Counted from the stretch's first letter, positions 16,561 through 25,196 are shown. The stretch is 64,000 nucleotides of DNA from Photobacterium aphoticum (GCF_001029435.1 NZ_LDOV01000022.1:62001-126000), one strand, 5' to 3'. A program made the numbers and translations. The notes: generated by a model not told the origin, from the sequence alone.

Positions 16561-16752
16561 ATGGAAAAGTGTGGTCAATGCCGTCAGTTTACCCGCACGC
16601 CGGATAATCAGAAGGATCTCTGTGGTGCATGGGAACAACCCACAATAGCCACCCGTGCGGCATGTGAGTTTTTCTTACCCAAAGCGGGTTTCCGTCGTCG
16701 AGAGCATGGGTTTGTAGCGGGAAATGGAACGACAACGGCGTCGGACGAGTAA
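16561..16752 (+). CDS. small cysteine-containing hypothetical protein
   Basis: 63 residues. AAGGAG lies about 18 bases before the ATG, which is distant. Four cysteines are arranged as CGQC, then LCGAW and ACEFF, a spacing compatible with one zinc site. Basic middle (GFRRREHG) and a polar tail. It lies 44 bases after the preceding membrane protein gene and ahead of a strong terminator, so the pair may be cotranscribed. No family recognised. Confidence 0.55.
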   Translation: MEKCGQCRQFTRTPDNQKDLCGAWEQPTIATRAACEFFLPKAGFRRREHGFVAGNGTTTASDE

Positions 16753-16820
16753 GCAGAATCACACAGTGTGTGGCATGAAGCTTCATGAATAAAAAAGTGT
16801 GAATGAGAATAAACGAAGAC

Positions 16821-16858
16821 CAAACAGGCATCCTTAACGGGATGCCTGTTTGTTTTTT
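16821..16858 (+). terminator. strong intrinsic terminator
   Basis: Thirteen-base perfect stem CAAACAGGCATCC / GGATGCCTGTTTG with a 5-base loop, followed by TTTTTT. It closes the row of small plus-strand genes. Confidence 0.93.
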
Positions 16859-16879
16859 GAGGGGGCTTCCTGAATGGCT

Positions 16880-17440
16880 CTATTGGCTATTTGCTTCAGA
16901 CGTCGGTAGACGGTTACAACATCCACTGTACACCGCGTGATCAGGCATGGTGATAATCACTTCATGCTGATAGACGAAATCACTCATACCATCGGTACAT
17001 TGATTGGTTTGATGCAGCGCGAGTGAGATAGGGGACTCCGCCTCTTTATTAATGGCCTGCATCACCCAGCGATTGGTATGGTTGATACTGCTGCTGTAGA
17101 AATTGATGTTATAAAGCGTTTCCTCCCCACTCAAATCAGAGAAAATCAGTGCTTTACCTTTTACATCGATCCCCCAAAAAGGTTCTGTACCTAAACACCT
17201 GAGCGTTGGGGATGAAAGCATACTGTCTTTGAGTTGTTTTTGCTGGGTGTTCACGGAGGTGTCCACGGATGTGTTCACGGAGGTGTCCACGGATGTGTTC
17301 ACGGAGGTGTCCACGGCTGTGTCCACGGATGTGCTTGCAAATGCGTTCGTGAATGCGTTCGTGAATGCGTTCGTGAATGCGCTCGTAAATACACCCGTTG
17401 AAAGCAACAGCGTCAGGCTCAATGCCAATGTCTTTTTCAT
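16880..17440 (-). CDS. exported COG3650-like protein with 4-residue tandem repeats
   Basis: 186 residues from the ATG at 17440 (MKKTLALSL), with AAGGA six bases upstream; the frame is open 66 codons further but without a start signal. After the signal peptide, residues 20-65 consist of TNAF repeated about four times and then T-S-V-(D/N) repeats, encoded by a 12-bp array. The rest (80-186) contains CLGTEPFWGIDVKG, the signature of COG3650-type periplasmic or lipoprotein domains, and a final GCCNRLP. Function unknown. The repeats lie at the junction of signal peptide and mature protein and may be a spacer. Confidence 0.75.
   Translation of the reverse strand: MKKTLALSLTLLLSTGVFTSAFTNAFTNAFTNAFASTSVDTAVDTSVNTSVDTSVNTSVDTSVNTQQKQLKDSMLSSPTLRCLGTEPFWGIDVKGKALIFSDLSGEETLYNINFYSSSINHTNRWVMQAINKEAESPISLALHQTNQCTDGMSDFVYQHEVIITMPDHAVYSGCCNRLPTSEANSQ
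17247..17390 (-). repeat. 12-bp tandem array inside the COG3650 gene
   Basis: Twelve contiguous 12-base units on the plus-strand reading: seven of GTGT(T/C)CACGGA(G/T) type (one with CT), one degenerate unit, then four of GCGTTCGTGAAT type. Being a multiple of three, unit loss or gain keeps the reading frame. On the coding strand the first type contains CCGTG(A/G)ACAC, the core also found in the array at 10959-11041. Confidence 0.92.
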
Positions 17441-17608
17441 TCTTGTCCTTGAAATGATGGATGGAGAGATCACTACGCTCTGCCTGAACAGAATAAAAAA
17501 CAATATGCAAAATTTAAGGTTGAGAGAGATTTCAAAGTTTTGGCTGAGAGCAATGTCAGCAAGGGATAGGCAATGATGAGGAAGGAAAAAGAATGGCTCG
17601 AAGAGAAG

Positions 17609-17638
17609 GAGGCTCACCACAAGCGTGCGGTGAGCCAA
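17609..17638 (-). terminator. possible terminator of the 17672-18037 gene
   Basis: Eight-base stem GGCTCACC / GGTGAGCC with a 10-base loop, 35 bases after the stop of the minus-strand gene; the following TCCTTCTCTT is pyrimidine-rich rather than a true T run. Confidence 0.45.
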
Positions 17639-17671
17639 AATTCATCGCGACAAAAGCCGCATTAATGCTGA

Positions 17672-18037
17672 TTAAGCCGAAGGCTTCAGTAGCTGACCCA
17701 AGTAGCGAACAACGTGCGAAGCATCATTTGCTGTTAGGGTAATCTTGCCGATGATCGCTTTAGCGCGAGGATCATCTTCACTCAATGCAGCTTTCACTTT
17801 TGCGTTCATCGCATTCGCATTTTCCAGCTTTTGCTTACAGTCTTCAAACAGCGCATGCAAAATCTGCAAATCCACTTCACCGCCTTTCTGGAACATGTTT
17901 GCGGCAATGTTGTACACCGTGTGAAACTTGTTCGCCGTGTCTTTTTTGTCGCCTTGTGCTTCATTCGCCCAGTCTTCAGCCCATTTCTGGAAGATAGTGG
18001 CGATTTGTGGGTTTGGAGCAATGGTTACTTGTTGCAT
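17672..18037 (-). CDS. hypothetical helical protein (121 residues)
   Basis: 121 residues with AAGGACAC about 10 bases upstream of the ATG. Predicted almost wholly helical, rich in Ala, Lys, Asp and Gln, with no signal peptide and no membrane segment. Segments such as AEDWANEAQGDKKDTANK and DPRAKAIIGKITLTANDA look like a small bundle. I do not recognise a family. It is transcribed alone, away from the nucleotidase gene upstream. Confidence 0.6.
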   Translation of the reverse strand: MQQVTIAPNPQIATIFQKWAEDWANEAQGDKKDTANKFHTVYNIAANMFQKGGEVDLQILHALFEDCKQKLENANAMNAKVKAALSEDDPRAKAIIGKITLTANDASHVVRYLGQLLKPSA

Positions 18038-18212
18038 TCAGTGTGTCCTTAGCCGTTCAAGCGAGTGTTGCGCTGTGTATGGTTAATACGCGAGGGTAGT
18101 GTAATAGAGAGCGTGAGCAGGATAAAGCCTTAGCCCGTATCGAGAATTCCAGCTGAACAAAATATCTGCACAGGTGGTGGCATTGCCAGCAGATACTGGG
18201 AAATTGCGGGTA

Positions 18213-18240
18213 GAAAAAAGGGCCTGAGAGCAGGCCCTTG
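18213..18240 (-). terminator. intrinsic terminator of the 5'-nucleotidase gene
   Basis: Stem AAGGGCCTG / CAGGCCCTT with a 4-base loop; on the minus strand it is followed by TTTTTT. It lies about 60 bases after the nucleotidase stop. Confidence 0.88.
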
Positions 18241-18300
18241 AAATGACAGTCTGACATTGGGGTGTCAGGACATGACAGATACGATCAGAATGATTGCTGA

Positions 18301-20286
18301 TTATTTAGCACGGTTGAACGTGACCACTTCGTACGAAATTGGCTTCAATACAGGCGTATTTTCTGCCATGTAGTCGATCACTGCCTGTGCATCGGTGTTA
18401 CAACGGGTGTTGTCCGCTTTACAGTTAGGCGCGGCACCTTCGTAACGCACTTTGTATTTGCCGTTAACGCTTTCAATGTTTTTCACTGGGAACGCAGTCA
18501 GCTTCTCGTCAACGAATGCCAGGTCAACACGGCCAGAATCTTTCTTCTGTGCATTGAACAATGGTGTCCAGCCATCGTTACCGGTTGCGTTGTAGTTGTT
18601 GATCGCAACATTGTATGTCTTGTTCATATCCAGAGGCGTCCAAACCGGTTTCTCTTTGGTGCCCGTCATCACTTCAACGAAATCCAACTTACCCGCTTTG
18701 TTTTTCGCTGTTTCAGTGAATTGGTAACGGATGTGACCGCCGTATGGGAATTTACCCGCGTGCGCACCTTCAGGCAGTGTCGCGTTCACAGTGCTTTCCA
18801 GCAGCTCTTTGATCACGCTACCTTTCACAGGTACCACAGACATGAAGTTAGAGAATGGGATCAGCTCAAGTGCGATGTTCCCTTCACGGTATTCACCGGC
18901 TTCGATATTCTTACGGATACCGCCCGCACCGATCAGTGAAAAGTCCACTTTCATGCCAGTCAATGCTTGTACCGCTGGCGTGTTTGCCCAGAAGTATTGG
19001 CCTTCAGCTAGAATAGGGGCAACGTCTGAACCGTGTTTGTCAGTACCGCGATCGCCAGGACGACGCTCATGACGGATCTCAACCGGCACCTGTGCAATCA
19101 CTTTACCGTACGCTTTATCAACCGCAGGCTTGTACTTGGTGTCGATAAGGTTACGCATGTTTGCTTCTTCAGCAGTGATAGCGATGTTGTCTTCACCTTC
19201 TACGAAATCCACTACATCAGCCATTTCATCAGCAGAGAACTTGCTGCTCGCTTCACGCATTGGTGAGTGGTAGAACTCATCGTTAGTCAGCAGAGTATTC
19301 AGGCCCGCACACTGAGTGATGTTACCTTGTGCGTCGAAGGTCACATCCAATTGACCGATCGCTTGTGCGTATTCGCCCGCTTGTACCACACAGGTCTGCG
19401 TGATGCCGTTCGGGTTTTTCACCATTTGCGCGTAAGTGCCCGCATGGTCATGACCGATGTTGGTGAAATCACCCAGTAGGGTGTGAGAGTGGCCGCCAAC
19501 GATAAGGTCAATACCGTTGACTTTCGATGCCACATCAACGTCAACCGCGTTACCGATGTGCGTCAGTGCGATCACGTTATTCACGCCTTTCGCTTTTAGC
19601 ATATCGACGGTTGCTTGCGCCGATTCCACCATATCAGCAAATTTCACTTTACCGGTGTTTGGTGCCAGGTTTGGCATGTCATCAAGCGCGATACCGAATA
19701 CCGCCACGATGTCTTGGCCTTTTGGCAGGTTGTTGATGTCGGTGATAGGCGTTTTGGTGTTGCCGTCAAACGCGAACAGCACATAAGGCTTCAGGTTGGT
19801 TTGACCTTTTAGATCAGGATCTTCGCTGGTATCGACGTTTGCCGCCACAACCGGGAAGTTGATGTCGCTGATGAATTTGTTCAGCTTGGCATTGTTCAGG
19901 TCAAATTCGTGGTTACCCAGTGCCATTGCGTCTAGGCCCATTTGGCTCAGTAACTCTGCGTTCATTGCACCTTCGTTTAGCTTGAAGTATGCGCTGCCTT
20001 GCCACGCGTCACCGCCGTGCAGGAACAAGAAGCTACGATTTTCATCTTTAGCGGCTTGCTTGTATTCCGTTGCCATGGTTTGAAGGCGAGGGTAGCCACC
20101 AAACTCGTTATATACAAGGGTATCGTTCGCTACGAAGCTCGATTTCACCGGGTCGAAGTTAGAGTGAGTGTCGTTAATATGTGCAACCGTTAGGGTGAAT
20201 GAATCATCCGGCTGTGTGGTGTTTTGTGCACAACCCGCAAGCGCGACAGTAACGGACAAAGCGACAAGAGGCTTAGATAACTTCAT
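18301..20286 (-). CDS. 5'-nucleotidase lipoprotein (NadN/UshA family)
   Basis: 661 residues. Lipobox LAGC puts the acylated Cys at residue 19. The metallophosphatase domain carries the family metal motifs: HINDTHSNF (36-44), LHGGDAWQG (89-97), GNHEFD (124-129), an HIGNAV segment and GGHSHT. The C-terminal nucleotidase domain (about 380-640) has NTPAVQALTG, SLIGAGGIRKNI and the late NYNATGNDGW loop. Family enzymes cut nucleotides, UDP-sugars or NAD outside the cytoplasm. The extended N-terminal insert and the lipid anchor look more like NadN-type enzymes than soluble periplasmic UshA, so NAD or AMP hydrolysis is likely. It could feed purines to the permease at 12 kb. Confidence 0.85.
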   Translation of the reverse strand: MKLSKPLVALSVTVALAGCAQNTTQPDDSFTLTVAHINDTHSNFDPVKSSFVANDTLVYNEFGGYPRLQTMATEYKQAAKDENRSFLFLHGGDAWQGSAYFKLNEGAMNAELLSQMGLDAMALGNHEFDLNNAKLNKFISDINFPVVAANVDTSEDPDLKGQTNLKPYVLFAFDGNTKTPITDINNLPKGQDIVAVFGIALDDMPNLAPNTGKVKFADMVESAQATVDMLKAKGVNNVIALTHIGNAVDVDVASKVNGIDLIVGGHSHTLLGDFTNIGHDHAGTYAQMVKNPNGITQTCVVQAGEYAQAIGQLDVTFDAQGNITQCAGLNTLLTNDEFYHSPMREASSKFSADEMADVVDFVEGEDNIAITAEEANMRNLIDTKYKPAVDKAYGKVIAQVPVEIRHERRPGDRGTDKHGSDVAPILAEGQYFWANTPAVQALTGMKVDFSLIGAGGIRKNIEAGEYREGNIALELIPFSNFMSVVPVKGSVIKELLESTVNATLPEGAHAGKFPYGGHIRYQFTETAKNKAGKLDFVEVMTGTKEKPVWTPLDMNKTYNVAINNYNATGNDGWTPLFNAQKKDSGRVDLAFVDEKLTAFPVKNIESVNGKYKVRYEGAAPNCKADNTRCNTDAQAVIDYMAENTPVLKPISYEVVTFNRAK

Positions 20287-20944
20287 ATAACTACCTGTTT
20301 ATAAGTATCTTCGTAGAGGGGAAATGACAGTGTTAAATCATGCTGTCATGGAAAAAAGCCTTACATATTTGAGGCTTGCGCACTATATACAAGATGAAAA
20401 CTGACGGCAATTGCAAAAAATCAGAACTGAGATCATCATTTTTGAAAAATTTCGCAAACGATTCAATTTTGTGAAGTCAGGTACTTGATTAGTAAGGATG
20501 ATCACCACTTTGCTCAAACAATGGTCAGTCATTGTTTCTGTGATTAAAGAGTAAATATAAATAGAGATGCTGAAATATCACTCAACTATTCGCGGAAAAA
20601 TTGAGCGAATTGAGAGGTGGCGACAAAAAAATGACGATTAAGAGGAAAGCAGCACAGGGAAACCCCGTCAGCTTTTTTTCTGTTTATGATCATGTTTATG
20701 CTTAGGTGATGGGAAAAAAGTCCCGAATGAAGAAAGATAACGTATAGCGATACGGAATGCGGTTATTCATGAATTTTCATGCTTCTGACTTTTCTTGTCA
20801 TAGACATGAGGTGAAAAACATAAGGTGATGCCATTTTAGGCAATTAAGTATTCAGTGGTTAATTTGTTGTAAATATTTATATCAACATTGATTAATGAAT
20901 TATCTTTGTTGGGTGTGAGTAAGGGGTACGATCACAAATTTGAG
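20287..20944. other. intergenic region between nucleotidase and RpiR regulator
   Basis: About 660 AT-rich bases upstream of two divergent genes. I see no coding frame or RNA. At 20452-20467, TCGCAAACGATTCAAT resembles a PurR box at about 12 of 16 positions, but it lies about 165 bases from the nucleotidase start, so I do not call it. The right end passes into the operator region of the RpiR gene. Confidence 0.4.
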
Positions 20945-21021
20945 ATGGGAATTTCCCATTCCCTTGCCTAAATGACGTGCTGGTGGAAAAATTTCCCACG
21001 AAATGGATTGAGCGGGAATTT
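20945..21021. promoter_or_regulatory. repeated GGGAATTTCCC-type operators before the RpiR gene
   Basis: Three related sites: the perfect palindrome ATGGGAATTTCCCAT (20945-20959), the near-palindrome GTGGAAAAATTTCCCAC (20983-20999), and a half-site GGGAATTT (21014-21021) just before the start codon. Palindrome centres are 39 bases apart, close to four helical turns. The most economical reading is autoregulation by the RpiR protein encoded immediately downstream. Confidence 0.6.
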
Positions 21022-21027
21022 ACACCC

Positions 21028-21888
21028 ATGAACAAGCAAGAGTTCATCAATGCTGTGAATAAATTCGATACGCACACGGATGCAGAAACGCGTATTGCAC
21101 AGTATTTTATGCAGCATTACGCTGTATTACCTTTTGCCAAAATTGATGAGTTGTGCAAACAAATTGGTGTCGGTAAAGCGACACTGGGGCGTTTTTTACA
21201 GCGGTTGGGTTTCAGTGGTTTTATTGATTTTAAAAAAGAGGTCACAGAAGATCTCACCCAAACGTTAACGATTCCTATCGAACGCTATGAGCATCAAACG
21301 AATAATGACAATCCGGATGATATTCATGGTCTCCTCATAAGCCATTATCGCGAAGTAAAAGATAACGTAGAGAAGACTTTTGATGCGTTATCTGAACAAG
21401 ATTTTGAGCGTGCGATTGATATTATGTGTCAGCCACGCGGCAAATTGTATGTGATGGGCAGTGCCTCATCCGAAGCACTCGCAAACTATTTCTTTTTATT
21501 AGCGAGATACTTACGCAAAGAAGTGATCTTTTTGAAAGGGGATATCTCTACGTTGCCACACCAATTAGTGGACGTAACGAAAGAAGATACGTTATTTGCG
21601 ATTTCTTATCACCGCTATTCCAGCGTGACCGTCAAGTTGGTGCGTTGGTTCCATGAGTGTGGCGGACAGATCATCACGCTAACTGACCAACCTGTGAATC
21701 CTTTTGTGCCGTACAGCGACGTGCAGTTTATGGTCGAAAGTGAAGGGAAAGGCTATTTCAACAACCGTGCTGCAGGATTTGCACTGATCGAAGCCTTGAT
21801 AAAAGGGCTGTCATTGCAGCAGGAAAAGGACAATCGTTTTCAACGCATAGAAGGACTTTTTGAAGAATTCAGTATATTTAAATCATAA
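21028..21888 (+). CDS. RpiR-family regulator (HTH plus SIS domain)
   Basis: 286 residues. The N-terminal HTH_6 domain includes FAKIDELCKQIGVGKATLGRFLQRLGFSG within about residues 35-65. A SIS sugar-phosphate-binding domain follows at about 110-245 with LYVMGSASSEALANYF and AISYHRYSSVT. The start at 21028 is chosen because the longer frame to 20977 would translate the second operator. Only a distant GCGGGA precedes it. RpiR regulators usually sense phosphorylated sugars or related metabolites and control adjacent genes; here the candidates are the dcuC-like transporter and pepT, starting 170 bases downstream in the same direction. Confidence 0.88.
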   Translation: MNKQEFINAVNKFDTHTDAETRIAQYFMQHYAVLPFAKIDELCKQIGVGKATLGRFLQRLGFSGFIDFKKEVTEDLTQTLTIPIERYEHQTNNDNPDDIHGLLISHYREVKDNVEKTFDALSEQDFERAIDIMCQPRGKLYVMGSASSEALANYFFLLARYLRKEVIFLKGDISTLPHQLVDVTKEDTLFAISYHRYSSVTVKLVRWFHECGGQIITLTDQPVNPFVPYSDVQFMVESEGKGYFNNRAAGFALIEALIKGLSLQQEKDNRFQRIEGLFEEFSIFKS

Positions 21889-22057
21889 CAACTATCGCTA
21901 TTCTACTTTTTATTTTGCGTGATAGGGCTAAGGATTTTATTTCTTTAATTATTCCTTGTTGGTGAGCAGCAAAGAAAAGAAATAAAAAGGGAAGCCATTA
22001 ACGTAAAGATAAATACGCTTGCTTTTAATACTCTAATGATGATTGAAGAGGATATTC

Positions 22058-23419
22058 ATGATTACGTATTTAGCGTTGCCGATGATTTTCGCCGTCGGTT
22101 ACTTTATCGTGAAGAAATACAACACACAGGCTGTATTATTTCTTGCCGGTTTATTAATGATTGCAATGGGTGTGTTCAACGGTAATACCGAGTTCTTGCC
22201 AAAAGGCGGTTCACACACCGGTTCTGTGATTGTCGATTTCTTTGAAGTGATTAAGGTCATTTCATCTTCTACACTGGCCAAGTTGGGTTTGATCATCATG
22301 GCTGTGGGTGGTTTCTCAAAATACATGGGCCACATTGGTGCGGCTAACGCGATGGTACAAATCGCGACCAAGCCACTGTCTTACATCAAAAACCCGTACC
22401 TTGTACTGGCGATGGCATATGTGATTGGTCAGCTGATCAACATCTTCATCCCAAGTGCGACCGGTCTGGCGCTATTGCTGTTGGTGGCAATGTACCCGGT
22501 ATTGGTGGGTGTTGGCTGTAACCCGGCAGCAGCAGCTGCAGTGGTAGCGACAACCGGCTGTTTGGACTTAGGTCCAGCCTCATCGGCAGCGAACAAAGCG
22601 GCAGAAGTATCAGGCATTGATGTGGCTACGTACTTTGCAAGCTACCAGCTACCGGTTTCTGTGGCGGCGATTATTGTGATCGCGACACTGCACTTCTTCA
22701 GTCAGCGTTACTTTGATCAGAAAGATGCAGAAAAGGGCGTTAAGCATGAGTTTAACCTAGATGCGAAAGAGCAGCGCCCAGCACCGAAGTGGTTCGCGAT
22801 TCTGCCTGTACTGCCACTGGGTTTGTTGCTGACATTCAGTAGCTTTGCGATTACGTCTATCCGTATGGACGTAGTGACAGCGATGTTTATCGCGCTGTTC
22901 GTCTCTATGGTGTGTGATTACATCTACACCCGTGACGGTAAAGAAGTGGCCGCATCGCTAAAAGTGTACTTCGAAGGCATGGGTAATGTGTTCTCGGGCG
23001 TAGTAACCCTGATCATTGCCGCACAAACTTTCGTTGTGGGTCTGAAAGCGATCGGTTTCATTGACCTACTGCTGAACTCTGCAGCCAACATGGGCTTGGG
23101 TTACTTGGCGATGATCGTCATGCTGGTGGGTATCATTGTGACCATCACGATGCTGTCTGGCTCCGGTAACGCGGCATTCTTCAGCTTCTCTAACTTGGCA
23201 CCAGACGTGGCAGCACAGGTAGGTACGGCAACGGCACACGTTGCACTACCAATGCAGCTGTCTGCGGGCCTAATGCGTTCAGCATCACCTGTTGCAGGCG
23301 TGGTTATCGCGTGTGCGGCAGTGGCTAACGTTTCACCGATTGAACTGGCAAAACGTACCATGATCCCAATGTTAGGTGGTCTGGTTACCGTGATGATTTG
23401 TTCTCAAATCTTGGTGTAA
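22058..23419 (+). CDS. DcuC-family C4-dicarboxylate transporter
   Basis: 453 residues, with GAAGAGG six bases before the ATG at 22058; a TTG five codons earlier is less likely. Roughly a dozen hydrophobic segments. Typical DcuC features are SSTLAKLGLIIMAVGGFSKYM near residue 70-90, LINIFIPSATGLALLLL, and LSGSGNAAFFSFSNL. DcuC exchanges or exports succinate, fumarate and aspartate in E. coli. The setting with an RpiR regulator and a tripeptidase suggests a paralogue for a peptide breakdown product such as aspartate; that is inference. Confidence 0.85.
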   Translation: MITYLALPMIFAVGYFIVKKYNTQAVLFLAGLLMIAMGVFNGNTEFLPKGGSHTGSVIVDFFEVIKVISSSTLAKLGLIIMAVGGFSKYMGHIGAANAMVQIATKPLSYIKNPYLVLAMAYVIGQLINIFIPSATGLALLLLVAMYPVLVGVGCNPAAAAAVVATTGCLDLGPASSAANKAAEVSGIDVATYFASYQLPVSVAAIIVIATLHFFSQRYFDQKDAEKGVKHEFNLDAKEQRPAPKWFAILPVLPLGLLLTFSSFAITSIRMDVVTAMFIALFVSMVCDYIYTRDGKEVAASLKVYFEGMGNVFSGVVTLIIAAQTFVVGLKAIGFIDLLLNSAANMGLGYLAMIVMLVGIIVTITMLSGSGNAAFFSFSNLAPDVAAQVGTATAHVALPMQLSAGLMRSASPVAGVVIACAAVANVSPIELAKRTMIPMLGGLVTVMICSQILV

Positions 23420-23431
23420 GACATACCGAAC

Positions 23432-23466
23432 AAGGCTGTGGGAGGGGGTCCCGCAGCCTTTTTTTG
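23432..23466 (+). terminator. intrinsic terminator after the dcuC-like gene
   Basis: Stem AAGGCTGTGGGA / TCCCGCAGCCTT (one G-T pair) with a short G-rich loop, followed by a run of T. It would separate pepT from the transporter transcript, at least in part. Confidence 0.88.
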
Positions 23467-23582
23467 TTTTTAGCGAATAATGGTCAAATAAAATGCCATG
23501 CCCCTCGATTGATTGCACCAGATGTTGTAAACAGTCGATAGTCATGTCTTTTTATTCAATGCTCAACGATTGGGAGCTTGCT

Positions 23583-24824
23583 ATGAATATTGTGGATCGT
23601 TTCATCAATTACACTCGCATTAATACGACGACAAGCCGCGAAAACGGTGCAGCGGGCATTATGCCGTCGTCACCAGGTCAAATGGAATTGGCACAGTTGC
23701 TGGCAAAAGAGCTAGAAGCTCTGGGTATGGAAGAGATTGTCCTGCGTGATACGGCGATTCTGACAGCGACGTTGCCAAGCAATGTAGATTACCCAACACA
23801 AACGGTGTCATTCTTTGCTCACTTAGACACCAGTATGGAGCAAACAAACGACACCAATGCACAGGTTGTGCATTACGAAGGTGGCGATATTACGCTAAAT
23901 AGCGCGCTGGATATCGTCATGAAACAATCTGAATTCCCTGAACTAAAGGGTTACCAAGGTCAGGATATCATTGTTACTGATGGTACCAGCTTGCTGGGTG
24001 CTGACGACAAAGCGGCGATTGCGGCGATCATGCATGCATTGCAGGTGTTGCAAGCTAACCCTGAGATCAAACACGGGCCGGTCAAAGTGGCCTTTGTGCC
24101 AGACGAAGAACAAGGTCTGCGTGGTGCAAAAGCGTTTGATGTAGACAGCTTTGGTGCCGACTTCGGTTATACACTGGATTGCTGCGGCATTGGTGAGTTT
24201 GTCCATGAAAACTGGAATGCCGGTGATGCGGTGATTAACTTCATTGGTCAGTCTGCACACCCAATGTCAGCCAAAGGCAAGTTGAAAAACTCGCTGTTAA
24301 TGGCGCATAAGTTTATTGCGATGCTACCTGGCGGTGAAGCACCTGAATACACTGAAGGTTGTGAAGGTTACTACTGGGTGAAAGAGTTAGCCGGTAACAG
24401 TGCGAAAACCGTGCTGAAAATGGATATCCGTGATTTCACCAAGCAAGGTTATGCTTCACGTATGGCGTTCTTGCAGCAGCTGGCTGATAACTGTGAAGCC
24501 CTGTGGGGTGAAGGCTCAGTACAAATTAACTTGTCTGACCGCTATGAAAACGTGGCAAACAGCCTGGAAGGCGAGGCGAGCTTCCCGATTGATATCGCTA
24601 AAGAAGCGTATGCACGCAATAACATCGAAATGAAGGCCATCCCAATGCGTGGTGGTTACGACGGTGCGGTATTGTCTCAGAAAGGCTTGCCTTGTCCGAA
24701 CATCTTTACCGGTGCACATAACTTCCATTCTATTTATGAGTACTTGCCTACACCGTCACTGGAAGCGGCAAGTGCCGTTGTGGTTGATGTGATCCGCATT
24801 ACCGCAGAGCGAGCAGCGCGTTAA
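23583..24824 (+). CDS. pepT: peptidase T (tripeptide aminopeptidase)
   Basis: 413 residues, close to the 408 of E. coli PepT. Start MNIVDRFINYTRINTTTS with GGGAG about 10 bases upstream; 30 further upstream codons are open but unsupported. The two-zinc site of the M20B family is visible: FFAHLDTS (His80), GADDKAAIAAI (Asp141), PDEEQGLRGA (Glu175/176), TLDCCGIGEF (Asp199) and GAHNFHS near residue 380. Two cysteines follow Asp199, where I recall glycines in the E. coli enzyme. PepT removes the N-terminal residue from tripeptides in the cytoplasm. It follows the dcuC-like gene across a terminator and ends in its own terminator. Confidence 0.93.
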   Translation: MNIVDRFINYTRINTTTSRENGAAGIMPSSPGQMELAQLLAKELEALGMEEIVLRDTAILTATLPSNVDYPTQTVSFFAHLDTSMEQTNDTNAQVVHYEGGDITLNSALDIVMKQSEFPELKGYQGQDIIVTDGTSLLGADDKAAIAAIMHALQVLQANPEIKHGPVKVAFVPDEEQGLRGAKAFDVDSFGADFGYTLDCCGIGEFVHENWNAGDAVINFIGQSAHPMSAKGKLKNSLLMAHKFIAMLPGGEAPEYTEGCEGYYWVKELAGNSAKTVLKMDIRDFTKQGYASRMAFLQQLADNCEALWGEGSVQINLSDRYENVANSLEGEASFPIDIAKEAYARNNIEMKAIPMRGGYDGAVLSQKGLPCPNIFTGAHNFHSIYEYLPTPSLEAASAVVVDVIRITAERAAR

Positions 24825-24860
24825 TTCGACGCTTTCTTAATTAACTGATTGTTTGTCCAT

Positions 24861-24891
24861 AAAGTGCAGTGTTCTCGCTGCACTTTTTTTA
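24861..24891 (+). terminator. intrinsic terminator of pepT
   Basis: Nine-base stem AAAGTGCAG / CTGCACTTT with an 8-base loop, followed by TTTT. Confidence 0.9.
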
Positions 24892-25195
24892 TGTCTGCTT
24901 ATTGCTGATCTTTTTGCTTTTGCGCCAATTTGTTTACACATCTAGTTGTTTGTGTTTTTGTTTCTTTTTTCATCATCGCTCATGGTTAAGAGTCAAAAGT
25001 CCTTATTGCTTTGTCGGCAGCAATACCGCTAGCCAGTGATATTTATGCCAGCATTTGGTATCTGCAATTGGATGGAAGCTATTCATTAAAGCCTTGAGCG
25101 GTAAGTAGGAATGGTAATCAGCTGGAGGCGAGAAGTCTGTGCGGTCTGATGTGGCTTAGGCGGGGTAGGGAATAGAGAAAAGAAAGATGACGGCA
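24892..25195. other. intergenic region between convergent genes, nothing seen
   Basis: About 300 bases between the pepT terminator and the AGCS terminator. T-rich at first (24900-24970), then mixed. No frame, hairpin or RNA signature is recognised. Confidence 0.4.
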
Positions 25196-25196
25196 T

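Noticed and set aside
17154-17510. Alternative frame through the COG3650 repeat giving REHIRGH repeats
   Set aside because: The signal peptide, ribosome site and conserved GTEPFW domain support the other frame; the repeat peptide here is a by-product, useful only for comparing the two arrays.
20452-20467. PurR box for the 5'-nucleotidase
   Set aside because: Only about 12 of 16 matches and about 165 bases from the coding start; not strong enough to list as a site.
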